From Cynocephalus volans (taxonomy: Eukaryota; Chordata; Mammalia; Dermoptera; Cynocephalidae), in assembly GCF_027409185.1 (NCBI RefSeq), contig NC_084461.1:156670001-156734000 (forward strand): DNA of 64,000 nt, given 5' to 3'. Both the position numbers and the translations under genes were made by a program. This document shows positions 1 to 11,113 of this stretch, piece by piece. Position 1 is the stretch's first letter; every line of letters starts with the position of its first letter. The notes beneath the pieces were generated by a model that had not been told where the DNA came from, searched no databases, and saw nothing but the letters and a program-made list of their open reading frames with translations.

Positions 1-230
1 CACACACACACACACACACACAAAAAAAAAAAAACGGTGGTGGAGGGGGAGAAGACATAACAATTGCAATTCCTTGAAATTGATACGACAAGTGAACAGA
101 AAGGACATTGTTGGGAGGGAGGGGGGAGAGGGAGGAGGGAGAGGGTTTCCGTAATTGGCCACAATAATCAACCACATAGTATATCGACAAAATAAAATAA
201 AATAAAATAAAAAATTTTTTTTTAAAAAAG
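1..230 (+). mobile_element. L1 3' end (3'UTR and A-rich tail), cut by the window edge
   Basis: A CA run is followed by a G-rich purine tract (about 119-147) and an (AAAAT)n tail. The order and wording match the 3'UTR of the full-length L1 at 40.2-47.0 kb (opposite strand) and the L1 ending near 54.9 kb, so this is the end of a plus-strand young L1. The body lies outside the window. Confidence 0.85.
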
Positions 231-656
231 GAAGTATAGAACAAAACCGAAGCTTTATGGTAATTGTAGAAGGTTAGAGCCACTTGTGGAAGGTTTGAGC
301 AAGTCACAGAACATTTATGGAAGATGAATCTTATGAAAGGAATTTTGTGTGTGATCAAGTTGGCTAAAATTAAAAGGAAATTCTTTATAGGTTTTTCTAG
401 AAATTAAGCTTTGATATCAAAAGTACACTGATGCAAAACTAAAATTTTGTTCCTTACAACAAGTTTTTCTTAGAGTATTGATTGGTCTTAATTAAAAAAA
501 ATAATGAAATATTTTCCTTTACCTTTTGTTAGCTGGCCTAGGAAACAAAGATTCTATGTTTCATCAAGATAATTTCTTGTGCTTCGTACTGTCTTTATTA
601 GATTCTTGATTACTTAAGAAAACTGGATGTATTTGTCCATTTCTGTTGCTTATAAT
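231..656. other. AT-rich intergenic stretch, nothing recognised
   Basis: No open frame, tRNA-like block or clear repeat boundary was recognised here. Confidence 0.5.
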
Positions 657-1075
657 AAAATACACGGAACTGGGTGATTTGTAAGAAAATGAAATTTATT
701 GCTCACAGTTTCTGAGGCTTGGACAGCCAAAGTCCAGGGAACACATCTGGTGAGGGTCTTGGCGGTAGCAACAGTGACAGCAAAGTATCACATTGTGAAA
801 ATGGTGGAGCAGAGAGAGCAGAGAGAACAAGACAGTCTCTCCTCTTCTTTTAAACCCCTCAGAACCACACCCATGACCACCATTTTTAATCCATTCATGA
901 CTGCAGGGTCGTGCAATCCAGTAACTTCTTCAAGGCTCCACCTTTCAATTACCATGATAGGATTTCTCACCCTCTTAACAGTCACAGTGGGGGCTAAGTT
1001 TCTAATACTTAAAACTTGGGGAACACAATTCAAGCTTCAGTGAGTTTTGGGGGGACAATTCAATCCACTACACTG
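657..1075 (-). mobile_element. MaLR-type LTR (MLT1/MST-like)
   Basis: Read on the minus strand it begins TGTAGTGGATTGAATTGTCC near 1075 and runs through a CATGG-rich body to a 'GCTCACAG...' segment, the wording typical of ERVL-MaLR LTRs. No internal region accompanies it, so it is probably a solo LTR. The short open frames on both strands are incidental. Confidence 0.6.
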
Positions 1076-3112
1076 GGCCTTAAAAGAGTTAAGGTTTTTA
1101 AAAATCTATATAACTTTCTGTATTTGCTTTCAAAGCTTTTAATTATCACTTTGGTTAAATAAGTGACTATTATTTCACAATGATCTGTGATTCTAATTTA
1201 ATTAATTGTTTTCAACCTTTTGATATTTTGATAAACATTTCAAAATCAAATCCTAAATTAAGTCTTTTTGACCTTAAGATTTTCAGCTGGGCCCTTGGAA
1301 ACCCCAGTGTTGTGTCTCTCACTGTGTAAAGGAGCGGTATTAAACTAATCAGACTTATTTGATATGCTAAATTATTGTCAAAATAGGAAACAATGTTTAA
1401 TCTTTCTTTAAGTCATATTTGTATGGATATGTTATTCATATGTGTTCCAAAATTGTATAAGATTCCTGAAATCTAAGTCATAATTTTTATTATTATAATA
1501 AAATGTTGTATGCCACAAAAATAACCAAGTTTCCTTGACAATTTCTGATTATATAAACTTTCACCTGATTTTTCTGATAAGTACTCTGGAATACAGGTCG
1601 CTGGTAACTTTAAGGTTATGCCATTAGACTGGATCAAAATTTCCAGAATTCCTATGAAGTAAACTGATGTGTTCCGAAACTGCTAACCAAAATTAAGCAG
1701 AACAAAAATTAATTATGAGACTGAATAACTGATAATGTGTTCATTACATTTTGGTTTTTTTTTTTTTTTTTTTTTACTTAACTGGTTTTAAATTTTTACA
1801 CTTGGTGTTTTTAACACTCTTATTGCAAGTTCAGGCTTAGAAACTTTTTTTGGGAGGGGGGGAGCAGCTGGCTGGTACTGGGATCTGAACTTGTGACCTT
1901 GGTGTTATAAGGCTGCGCTCTAATCAACTGAGATAACCGGCTGGCCAAGATAATGTGTTTGTAATTTATTATTTAGAATTTTGTTGGTTCTCTATTTTAG
2001 AGTTTTGTTTCCCAGATTTAAGAAAATTGTTTTCTTAAGCTATCTATAGATTACAGCAATTCTTTATAAAAGCATACTTTTATAAACAAAATTGAAACAT
2101 TTATTTTTTATTGCTACCTGATCCCACCAGAATTTGGAAGCTATTTGTGCATATTCTTATTTTATGGCAATATAGTTATCTGCATATGTTCGATAAGAAT
2201 CTGTTCTCTTTAGATCAGGATACAATTTAAAACATCGGTTGTATTACCAGGGTTTTTACTGGGATATCATATTTAAATTGTCTACAGGTACTGCAGGCAA
2301 ATTCTGAAGTCTGCCTTGGTTTGAATTTCTAGATTCCAGAGGTTTTAAAATCTAAGGTCCCTGTGTAGTCAGTCACAATTCTTGCTGCACTTATATAAAT
2401 AATTAGACCATGTTTGATGAGACTAAATTTATTGCACAAACCTATTGGTCTTATTTTTATTATCTTTGGTAAAAATAGAGATAACTAAAGAGAAAAATTA
2501 TGTTTCAGAAGAAAACTATACTACCCTTCTTATTAGATTGTAGCCCTACCTATTGTTTTTGAGTTTTTATTGTTTTCCTGCAATCTAAAGTGAATCCTTC
2601 TAGTTTCCTATAACATCTGGCTGCAACAGGTCTCACTCAATCTCCCATGGTATTTTGATTTGTTTAATTTGTTTCCTTCAGGCTTGGGTTTGTGATTTAA
2701 AACTATCACGCACATTGGGTTTGTCATATCACTGTCATTTTTACTCTGTATTATGATTTTTAAACTTTGTACTTGTTACCTGTCAAATTTCTGCAGAAGT
2801 ACAACTGCCAACGGGATAATGCTGGCCCAGCATTTCAAAATGATAGCCAATACCTATGAAATTGACAAAATTGAACTTAACTATTAACTCTGGGCTGACT
2901 TAGCCTGACAACCACTCCTCCCAAACCTTGTTGCTTAAATGTAGCTAAAAGTTTCTTAACACTGACTTCCAGTTGCTAACCACTTCCCTCTGAAGTGGGA
3001 CCAGATCAACTGGGACAAGTCCATCCCAGCACCAATGAAGAATCAAAACCTAACTAAAGGATAATTGATCAGTGATGCTTTCAGAGAAAGATCTTGATCA
3101 AAAGGGGAAAAT
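1076..3112 (+). mobile_element. Endogenous retrovirus-like internal region, 3' part, decayed
   Basis: This AT-rich stretch has no long frame but ends in a purine run (AAAAGGGGAAAA, about 3100-3111) directly before an LTR, as a retroviral polypurine tract should. Several blocks (about 1430-1540, 1960-2260, 3000-3100) recur in reverse complement at 29.5-31.0 kb, so both belong to one repeat family. A CYN SINE interrupts it at 1845-1947. The family was not named from sequence alone. Confidence 0.55.
1845..1947 (-). mobile_element. CYN SINE monomer (tRNA-Ile-derived)
   Basis: Antisense copy. A short T run is followed by the reverse of the tRNA-like body, including the B-box region (GGATCTGAAC reversed) and the A-box region (CAACTGAG reversed). 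It lies inside the ERV-like internal sequence. Confidence 0.85.
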
Positions 3113-3581
3113 GTGAAAGTTTTCAGGTCAAACTGGAGTCACTTAGGCCAAACCCTAACAAAATGAAGTCAGGAGGCCATAACAGAGGGTCTCTCATGGA
3201 CATATGTCTATGATAAACTATTACAAAGACTCTCTGGAAACCACCACAATCTCACACAAAGGCAAAAAAATACTTGCCCAAAAAATACTCCTTCAAGGAT
3301 GCCTGTCCAGCAACTAACTAACTGCCTGCCTGTTCAAGCTTGGACAGATGCCACCCTTGTTATTGATCCTTGTAGCCAAGGATAGTTATTTTGAACCAAT
3401 CTATGTAACCTAACTCATTTTGCCTTTAAAAACCCTTACTTTCCTTTGCTTCCTTGGGTATGCCTATGGGTTCCCACGGTTTGCTGTGGCTCGTGTATTC
3501 CCAGATTGCAATCTCTCATTTAATCCGGAATAAACTTATTTTTTTGTAGAGTCACTCTCTCTGTTGTTATGTTGGGTTGAC
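3113..3581 (+). mobile_element. ERV LTR (3' LTR after a polypurine tract)
   Basis: Starts TGTGAAAG directly after the purine tract and ends near GGGTTGACA, giving TG...CA ends. It has a TTTAAAAA TATA-like box (about 3424) and an AATAAA signal (about 3529) followed by a T-rich stretch, in the order U3-R-U5. No flanking duplication was seen and no matching 5' LTR is in the window. Confidence 0.7.
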
Positions 3582-4440
3582 ACTTGCCTTGTTCTTGATC
3601 TTAGAGAAAAGGCTTTCAGTCTTCCACCATTGAGTATGATGTTCATTTTGGATTTTTCATACGTAGCTTTTATTATGTTAATGTAGTTACCTTCTATTAT
3701 TCCTAGTTTGTTGGGTGTTTTTACCATGAAACAATGTTAAATTTTCCAAATGCTTTGTATGCATCAATTGAGATGATCATGTGGTGGTTTTTTTCCTTAA
3801 TTCTGTTAATGTAGTATATAACTGTGATTGATTTTTGTATGTTGAACTATCTTTGCATTCCAGGAATAAACCCCACTTGGTCATGGTGTATAATAATTTC
3901 ATTGTGCTGCTAATTCTCTTTGCTAGTATTTTGTTGAGGATTTTTGCATCAGTATTCACAAAGTATATGGGTCTGTAGTTTTCTCGTAGTATCTGTACCT
4001 TTGGTATCAGGGTAACGCTGGTCTCACAGAATGAGTAAGAAAGTATTCCCTCCTCCTCAATTATTTTGAAAAGTTTTAGAAGGATTGATATTAGTTATTC
4101 TTTAAGTAATTTGTAGAATTCACCAGTGTAGTCACAAGGTTCTGAGTTTTTCTTTACTGGGAAGTTTTTGGTTACTGATTTAATCTCCTTATAGGTTTAT
4201 TCAGCTTTTCTATTCCTTCATGGTTTACTCTTGATAGGTTTTGTGTTTGGGGGAATTTGTCCATTTCATCTGGGCTGGCATGCAATTTCTCTTATAATCC
4301 TTTTTATTTCTGAAGAATTGGCAGTAATGTCCCCACTTTTATTTCTGATTTTAGTAATTTGAGTATTCTCTCTTTCTAAAAGTTTGTCCATTTTGTTGAT
4401 CTTTTCAAATGATCAACTTTCTATCCTCATAAATTATTTT
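3582..4440 (-). mobile_element. Old L1, ORF2 fragment, antisense
   Basis: Reverse-strand translation gives broken pieces of L1 reverse transcriptase: a 'FxRTRQ'-like end of one frame at 3536-3727 and '[15 protein letters not shown]' in 3777-3959, the latter a hallmark of the RT region. Frames are interrupted every 60 codons or so, so it is an ancient copy. Confidence 0.85.
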
Positions 4441-5412
4441 TGCCCAGACTAGTGGGTTTTCGTTCTATGCATGCACAGATTATTATTTGGCCAATGACTC
4501 AAAAGCAATCCCTATGTATATTTCTGTAATTCTTACCCCGCCTAGCTCCCTCCTCTCCAGTACTTACTCTGCAAATCCTAGCCACTTTAACCTCCCCAAA
4601 CTCCCATCTCTGTCCCTTTGATCCTGTGAGACTATTGGCTCTGTTTGGGTTCCCCTTCCCCACTTAGCAGTTTAGAGATTTCATCAGGCAAAAGGCCTAG
4701 AAGATCATAGTTCTCACCTTGTTTGTTTCTTTTCTCTCAGGGATCACAGCCCTGTGCTGCTTATTATCGATGTCTTGAAACAGTTATATCATATATTTTA
4801 TCCAGTTTCTAGTTGTTTACAGTGGGAGAGTAATTCTGAACCATGTTACTGCTTCATGGTCAGAATAGAAAAATAGAAATTTCCTCTTAAGTCTCTCTTT
4901 TTCCCCCCCTGAAAAAAATATGTTCATGAAGGATAAATATTATTGGTTACAAAAAGCAAAGTTTATCCCCATCAGAAGATGTGCTCCTATGAGAATTAAT
5001 GGAGTTGCTAAAACTGGACAGAGACATTTCTTTGAACAAAATTTTCTTTCCAGAAGGGATTGAAAAAGGACTTTCTGGCTAACAATGAAACACACATCTC
5101 CAAAGAGGGAGATGGTGTTCAGAATTTCCTAGCACCCTTGATATATCCCAGTTGGTGCTGAACGGGGCAGAGTCTCCCTGTGATGCGTGGAAGGAGGGTG
5201 CTTCCACCATCGTTGTTGATCCTGGAATTTCACAACTTTCCTAGTATGTCTGTCTCTGTCTCTGATCTGCCCGTCTCTGCCTAGAACATTTGGGCCCTCT
5301 GAGGCCACATGAAGGTTGCCAGGAAATCCAACTAAAACTCCTACTGTGCCTCGACTCTCTCCTTCTCCCAACCTGATACCCAATCATGAAGTTAACATTT
5401 TCTTCTCTAAGA
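4441..5412. other. Unassigned, probably ancient repeat
   Basis: No gene seen. The wording around 4740-4870 is reminiscent of very old L1 sequence, but I could not place it. The short minus-strand frames at 5129-5450 overlap one another and resemble nothing known. Confidence 0.35.
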
Positions 5413-5937
5413 TCTACTTGTGTTAGGGTTCTCCAGAGAGACAGAATCAATAGGCTATGTTATAATTATGTGAAAGGGATTTATTAGGGGAATTAACTCA
5501 CGTAACTATGAAGAAAAGTGCCACTATAGGCTGTCTGTAAACAGGATGCCAGTAGCATAGCTCAGTCCAAGTCCAAAGGCCTCAAAACCAGGGAGGTCAA
5601 TGGTGTCCTTGGTGTAAGTCCTGGAACCCAAAAGCTGAAGAGTCTCGAGTTCTGATGTCCATGGACAGGAGAGAAGAGTGTATCCCAGCTCCAGTAGATC
5701 GAGAGAACTTCTCCTCTTTTCTCTGTCTTTTGTTCTCTCCGGACCCCCAGCGAATTGGATGGTTCCCACCCACATTGAGGGGTGGGTCTTTCTCACCCAG
5801 GCTATTCAGACTGTCATACTAATCTCTGCTGGAAACACCCTCATGGACACACCTAAAAAGATAGCTTTACCAGGTTTCTCAGCATTCCTGCGTCTAACCA
5901 AATTGACACCTAGAATTAACCTTCACACTACTTAATG
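5413..5937 (-). mobile_element. ERVL LTR, MLT2-like
   Basis: On the plus strand it opens with GTTAGGGTTCTCCAGAGAGA and closes with TTAACCTTCACACTA, which is the reverse of a typical MLT2 LTR (ERV-L class). Internal landmarks (CCCACCCACATTGAGG, GGAAACACCCTCATGGACAC) also fit. No gag or pol sequence is attached. Confidence 0.75.
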
Positions 5938-6080
5938 GCTTTCTTCTCCTTACTTTCAGCACCTTTACTGCCCATAAAGGTAGTCCTGCTAACTGGGCCT
6001 ATGCTAGACCTGCACTGTTTGTACAAGTTACCCTGACATGCCTTATAGCAGGGGATTTCCTGCCCTTTGATAGGGTTAAA

Positions 6081-6340
6081 GCCAGTGAGACTGAAAGGAC
6101 GAGTTGACACCAGTTGATGATCCACCGGAGAGAGCTCGTTTATTAGGCGGCACACACACATATATATAGGGCTTTTAGGGAAGGCTGATTGGCTTAAAAT
6201 ACAATCCCTACTTAGAGGGCAACCAGCGCCACGATGGGGTGTGGCCGAGACGGACTTATGTGATCAGGGTGTGATCCCTTGGGGCATTTGGGTTCTTACA
6301 TTCCTCGGTGTGATCCCTTGGGGCATTTGGGTTCTTACAG
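6081..6340 (-). mobile_element. ERV class I-like LTR with a duplicated 5' end
   Basis: On the minus strand it begins TGTAAGAACCCAAATGCCCC, contains TATATATA (about 6160) and CCTAATAAACG as poly(A) signal (about 6140), then a U5-like part that ends near 6081. The first ~32 bp occur twice, 41 bp apart. It appears to be a solo LTR, and no target duplication was identified. Confidence 0.65.
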
Positions 6341-6788
6341 AGACAAACTCTGAATCCTAGTTCTAAATTAGATTTTCAGAGAAGCCTGTCCTTCTGTGGG
6401 AACTGGGGTGTTACCCTCACAGTGGTCTCTGTTAATCCCTGTCCTGGGCAGGTAGCTGGTCCTTATGGTATGGAAGGTCCCCAATCTTACTTCCCCTTTT
6501 TAAAGTTCTTCTGGTTTAGAGTCTCTTGAGCCCTTACTCTCCACAGACAGGGTGAAAGTTCATTTCAGAGAGTTTCCCAGCTTACGGGCTTTCAGACTAA
6601 TCCTTTCTTAAATCTTCTTTAATTGACATTTTCCTCTTCTTTTTCCTTGCAATTTATTACTGCTTTTGAAGAAACCATATTGTCTGTAAATTGATCTCAG
6701 TGTGGATCTTTCTGTTCACATTCTTGTGGTGGCATTTAACATAGTCTTCTGAACTTTCAATTTCCTGCAAATATGCAGTCAGATCTCG
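6341..6788. other. Unassigned spacer
   Basis: No gene or repeat recognised with confidence. Confidence 0.4.
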
Positions 6789-7006
6789 AATGGTGGTTCT
6801 CAACCAGATTTTGCCACCCAGGAACCATTTGGCAATATCTACAGAACTTTTTTATTGTCATGACTTTCAGGGGTGCTACTAACATCCAGCAGGTAGAGAG
6901 GCTAGGGATACTTCCAAACATCTTACAATACACAGGACAACCTCTGACAAAAAAGAATCAACCACCCCAAAATGTCAGCAGTGCCCAGGTTGAAAAACCC
7001 TGTTAT
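6789..7006 (+). mobile_element. MER20-like DNA transposon (hAT-Charlie)
   Basis: Starts GGTTCTCAACC and ends GGTTGAAAAACCCTG, with TTTGGCAATATCT and ACAGGACAACC in between. These are the landmarks of the non-autonomous MER20 element. It carries no transposase. Confidence 0.8.
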
Positions 7007-7418
7007 AGAGGCTTGATCAGAGTCCTGATTAGCTTTTTTGCAAGAATATTTGACACATGGTGTTCATCATATATCACACGATGTCTTGTTTCCTCTGAAT
7101 GACATTAAGATAGATCAGCAGGTTTAGGTGTTGTCAACTTGATCCATCTATACTAAGTTTCCAGGTCAGCCTTTCACTCAGGTTTTAACAGCCTTTGTGA
7201 TCATTATCTAAATCATTTACTTTGTTTGGGGTTGAAAAATTGTGGTGATTTTATTTCTTTCAATCTTTCTGCATTAGCTGGAAATCCTTAAAGAACTTTC
7301 ACTTGTCTATTTGGTTACCCAGAGGTGGAATTGATAGGTAAGGTAAATGTTTGTTATTCTTCATTCCCCAGCTTTCAGAAAAATGGATTGATGTGCTGGC
7401 AATCTCCAAAAGTGATTA

Positions 7419-7460
7419 TCAGCACCGTGCTCTAACGAGCTGAGCTAACCAACCAGTCAT
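7419..7460 (-). mobile_element. Tailless 42-nt CYN 5' half between 13-bp direct repeats
   Basis: On the minus strand the piece runs from ATGACTGGTTGGTTAGCTC through the A box to GGTGCTGA, where the anticodon loop of the parent tRNA would be. It stops there without any A-tail. CCAAAAGTGATTA flanks it on both sides (7406-7418 and 7461-7473, identical). This fits a tailless retropseudogene of a SINE RNA. Confidence 0.8.
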
Positions 7461-7943
7461 CCAAAAGTGATTAATCAGCCATTTGTTTGTGGGGTGCTTT
7501 CTTTCTGATATTACAATGAACCCCTGGATTTATATGTATTTGATGTATTTCAGTTCTCTGTGGACATTGTACTTTTTAAGGATCTTTATTTAGGTATAAT
7601 TGACATGCAATAAACCACACATATTTAAAGTTTACAACCAAATTAATTTTGACTTATGTGTACACCCAGGAAATCATCATCACAATAAAGTAATGAACAT
7701 GTCCACTACCTTGAAAATTTTGTGCCCTTCGGAATTCTTCTTTTACCTCCCAGCCTCCATACAATCCCTAGGCAACCACTGATTGGCTTTATGCATTTTA
7801 TTCAGTTTTATATAAATGAAATTATACATTATTTACTCTTTTTTGTCTGGCTTTTTTTATTCAGCATAATTATTTTGAGATTTATCTATGTTGTTGCATA
7901 TAACTATAGTTTATTTCTTTTTATTGCTGAGTATCACGCAATT

Positions 7944-8064
7944 TCTTTTTCTTTTTCTTTCTTTTTTTTTTTTTTTTTTTTGCAGCTCCTCAGTAGTGGG
8001 CTTGAACCCTGGACCTTGGTGTTATCAGCACCATGCTCTAGCCAACTGAGCTAACCAGCCAGCC
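7944..8064 (-). mobile_element. CYN SINE monomer
   Basis: A long T/C-rich tail, then the reversed tRNA-like body ending in CCAACTGAGCTAACCAGCC. Imperfect flanking repeats (CACGCAATTT on the left, AACACAATTT on the right) mark the insertion site. Confidence 0.85.
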
Positions 8065-8627
8065 TGAGCAACACAATTTGTTCATCGATTCACCTGTTGA
8101 TAGACATTTGGGCTGTTTCCAGTTTCTGGATATTACAAATAAAGCTGCTATGCTCTGGACATTTGTATACAATTCTTTGTATGGATATGTATTTCCCTTT
8201 TTCTTGGGTAAATACCTAGGAGAGGAATGACTGGATCTTGGGGCAGGTGCAGATGAAGAGTTTTAGATATACAAAAAAATTATGAAGGTTGTACAGAGAG
8301 TTCCCATATACCCCATACCTGGTTTCTCCTGTTAACATTTTACATTAGTTTGGTATATTTGTCACAATTAATAAACCAATACTGATATATTATTAACTAA
8401 GGTTAGTATAGTATTATATTATATTTTGATTGGTAAAGTATCTGTTTAAATCTTTTACCCAGTTTTTTATTGGATTGTTTGTTTTCTTATTATTGAGTTT
8501 TGATAGTTCCTTATATTTGCTGACTAAAGTCACTTATCAGATATATAATTTGCAAATATTTTCTCCCAGCCTGTCTTTATATCTCGTAAAAGTCTTTTAA
8601 AGAGCAGAAGTTTTAATAAATATGCAA

Positions 8628-8818
8628 ACAAATGATGGGGGGGGGCAGAGAAGAAGACACAACAATCACAATTCCTTGAGCTTGTTAAGACAAATGAACA
8701 GATATGATGTAGTTGGGGGGGAGGGAAGAAAGGGAGGAAGGAAAGAGGAACGGGTAAAGGGACACGAAAATCAGCTACAATGTATACTGAGAAGTTAAAA
8801 TAAAATAAATAAATAAAG
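8628..8818 (+). mobile_element. Strongly 5'-truncated L1 (3'UTR only)
   Basis: G run, then AGAAGACACAACAATCAC, a purine-rich tract and an (AAAT)n tail, as in the other L1 3' ends of this window but more diverged. Flanked by CAGAAGTTTT on both sides (about 8602 and 8821). Confidence 0.75.
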
Positions 8819-9989
8819 ATCAGAAGTTTTGAATTTTGATGAAGTATAAGAATATTTACCAATTTGTTCTTTTATGGATCATGCTTTTATATCATATCCA
8901 AGACATTTTTGCCTAACCCAAAGTCACAAAGATTTTTTGCTTAATGTTTCTCCCAGAAATTTTATAGTTTTATGTTTTACATTTAGGTCTATGATCTGTT
9001 TCCTTGAAAGACACAAACTACCTGAAAACCCATGTATCTATTAAAGAAATAGAATTTGTAGTTAAAGGCCTTCTTATACAAGAATGCTCGCTTTTGCCAC
9101 TTCTCTTCAAAATCATACTGGGAATTCTAATCAGAGCCATAGGCAAGAAAGAGAATAAAAGGCAGTCAAATTGGAAAAGAGGAAGTAAAGTTATCTCTAT
9201 TCACAGATGAAATGATCTCATATATAGAAAGTCCTCAAAAATACACACACACACACGCACACAAAATCAGAGCTAATAAATTTATCAAAGTTGTGGGATA
9301 GAAGATCAACACAAAAATTAGTTGTATTTCCATATACTAGCAATGAACAATCCAAAAATCAAATTAAAAAACACTTTCATTTACAATAGGATCAAAAAGA
9401 GTAAAGTACTTTGGAAAAAATTAATAAAAGAAGTGTAGGACTTGTACACTGAAAACTATAAAACATTGCTGAAAGAAAGAAGGCCTACATAAGTAGAAAA
9501 AAAAATCTCATGTCTATGGATTAAAAGACTTAATATTGTTCAGATGGCAAAAACCCAAAGAGGTCTACAGATTCAATGCAACCCCTATTAAAATGCCAAT
9601 GACTATATTTGCAGAAATGAAAATAATGATCCTAAAATCCATATGGAATCACAAGGAACCTCAAATACCCAAATCATCTTGAAAAAGAAAAAAAAAGCTA
9701 GAGGACTAACACTTCCCAATTTTAAAACTTATTACAAAGCTACAGTAATCAAGACAGTGTGGTACATGCATAAGGACAGACATAGATTAATGGAATAGTA
9801 CTGAGAGTCAGCAAGAAACCCATATATCTATGGTTGATTGATTTTTGACAGGGATGTCACAGAATATTCAATGAGGAAAAGACTAGTCTCTTCAAAAAAT
9901 GGTGCTGGAAAAATTGGATATCCATATACAAAAGAATGAAGCTGGACACTTACTTCACACCATATACAAAATTAAAATCAAAATAAATA

Positions 9990-10059
9990 GTGCTGATAAC
10001 ACCAAGGTCAAGGGTTTGGATCCCTGTACTGGCCAACCACAAAAAATAAAAATAAAAAA
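9990..10059 (+). mobile_element. 5'-truncated CYN SINE
   Basis: Begins inside the anticodon-arm region (GTGCTGATAACACCAAGG), includes the B-box region and ends in an A-rich tail. The next SINE (minus strand) is inserted in or beside its tail. Confidence 0.8.
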
Positions 10060-10073
10060 AGATCAAAGATTTA

Positions 10074-10215
10074 TTTATTTATTTATTTATTTTTTCGTGA
10101 CCGGCACTCAGCCAGTGAGTGCACCGGTCAGTCCCATATAGGATCCGAACCCGCGGCGGGAGCGCCGCCGCGCTCCCAGCGCAGCACTCTACCAAGTGCG
10201 CCACGGGCTCGGCCC
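10074..10215 (-). mobile_element. GC-rich variant dimeric tRNA-SINE
   Basis: On the minus strand the left half reads GGCCGAGCCCGTGGCGCACT and then a GC-rich palindromic block in place of the usual anticodon arm. The right half (CACTCACTGGCTGAGTGCCG) matches the second unit of the CYN dimers. The tail is (AAAT)n. Flanked by perfect AGATCAAAGATTTA (10060-10073, 10216-10229), so it is a clean and probably young insertion into an old L1. Confidence 0.85.
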
Positions 10216-10369
10216 AGATCAAAGATTTAAATGTAAGACCTAAAACTACAAAACACTTAAAACATATGTGACCTTGGATTTGGCAATAGACTCCGAGATG
10301 ATAGCAAAAGCACAAGAAACAATAACAAAAAATAGATAAATTAGGCTTCATTAAAATTAAAAAATTTGT

Positions 10370-10532
10370 AGGGCCGGCCTGTGGCTCACTCAGGAGAGTG
10401 TGGTGCTGATAACACTAAGGCCACGGGTTCGGATCCTATATAGGGATGGCCAGTTAGCTCACTGGCTGAGCATGGTCCTGACAACACCAAGCCAAGGGTT
10501 AAGATCCCCTTACTGGTCATCTTAAAAAAAAA
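10370..10532 (+). mobile_element. CYN SINE dimer
   Basis: Left unit GGCCGGCCTGTGGCTCACTC, linker CCTATATAGGGATGG, right unit GCCAGTTAGCTCACTGGCTG, end GGTCATC plus A tail. Flanked by TAAAATTAAAAAATTTGT at 10352-10369 and 10533-10550. The L1 reading continues across the two flanks. Confidence 0.9.
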
Positions 10533-10860
10533 TAAAATTAAAAAATTTGTGTCTCAAAGGACATTATCAAGAAGGTGAAAACAGAAGAAAAAAGACAGAA
10601 AGAAAAAAAGTGAAAAGACAACCTGCAGAATGGGAGAAAACATTTGCAAATTATATGTCTGATAAGGGTCTGGAATCCAGAATATACAAAGAACCCTTAC
10701 AACTCAACAACAAAAAGACAAACAATCCAATAAAAAAATGAGCAAAGGACTTGAATAGATATTTTTCTAAAGAAGATATACAGATGGCCAGCAATCACAT
10801 GAAAAGATGCTCAACATCATTAGTCATTAGGGAAATGCATATCAAAACCACAATGACACC

Positions 10861-11096
10861 ACTGCCCCACATCTGGGCCAGGGACAGAGCCAGCCCAGCC
10901 AGGCCAGCTCCGCCCCCCTCTGCAGCCAGATCTTAGAATGTACTTATTAACCACCCGTGTTTCTCTGGAGTGTATGACTTATCTGCTCATGTCCTTCACC
11001 AACTTTCTGCTTAGATTTTTCTAATTCATTTTTAAGAGTTTTTCTTGCAATAAGGATGTTAATCTTTATGTGTTTTGTTTTGTTTTGTTAAGGTAT
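10861..11096. other. Short GC-rich patch and old L1 remnant
   Basis: 10862-10934 is a GC-rich patch (CCAGCCCAGCCAGGCCAGCT) that I cannot place. From about 10935 the wording resembles an antisense L1 3' region. No gene seen. Confidence 0.35.
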
Positions 11097-11113
11097 AGAG
11101 TAGAATAATGGTT

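Larger units (their letters stand above)
7561..9000 (-). mobile_element. Old L1 3' region, antisense, with nested insertions
   Basis: Contains the antisense L1 3' landmarks 'GGTATAATTGACATGCAATA' (about 7593) and 'CAGAGAGTTCCCATATACCC' (about 8296), and the typical sequence before RNase-like domains. At least two old L1 3' ends seem stacked. Interrupted by a CYN SINE (7944-8064) and a younger L1 3'UTR (8628-8818). Confidence 0.8.
9001..10860 (+). mobile_element. Old L1, ORF2 RT to C-terminal region, sense
   Basis: Broken frames give L1 ORF2 pieces, e.g. 'LLPLLFKIILGILIRAI' (9004-9210), 'EWEKTFANYMSDKGLESRIY' (10547-10741) and '[19 protein letters not shown]' (10751-10936). Three SINEs are nested in it (from 9990, 10074 and 10370). 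Not coding now. Confidence 0.85.
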
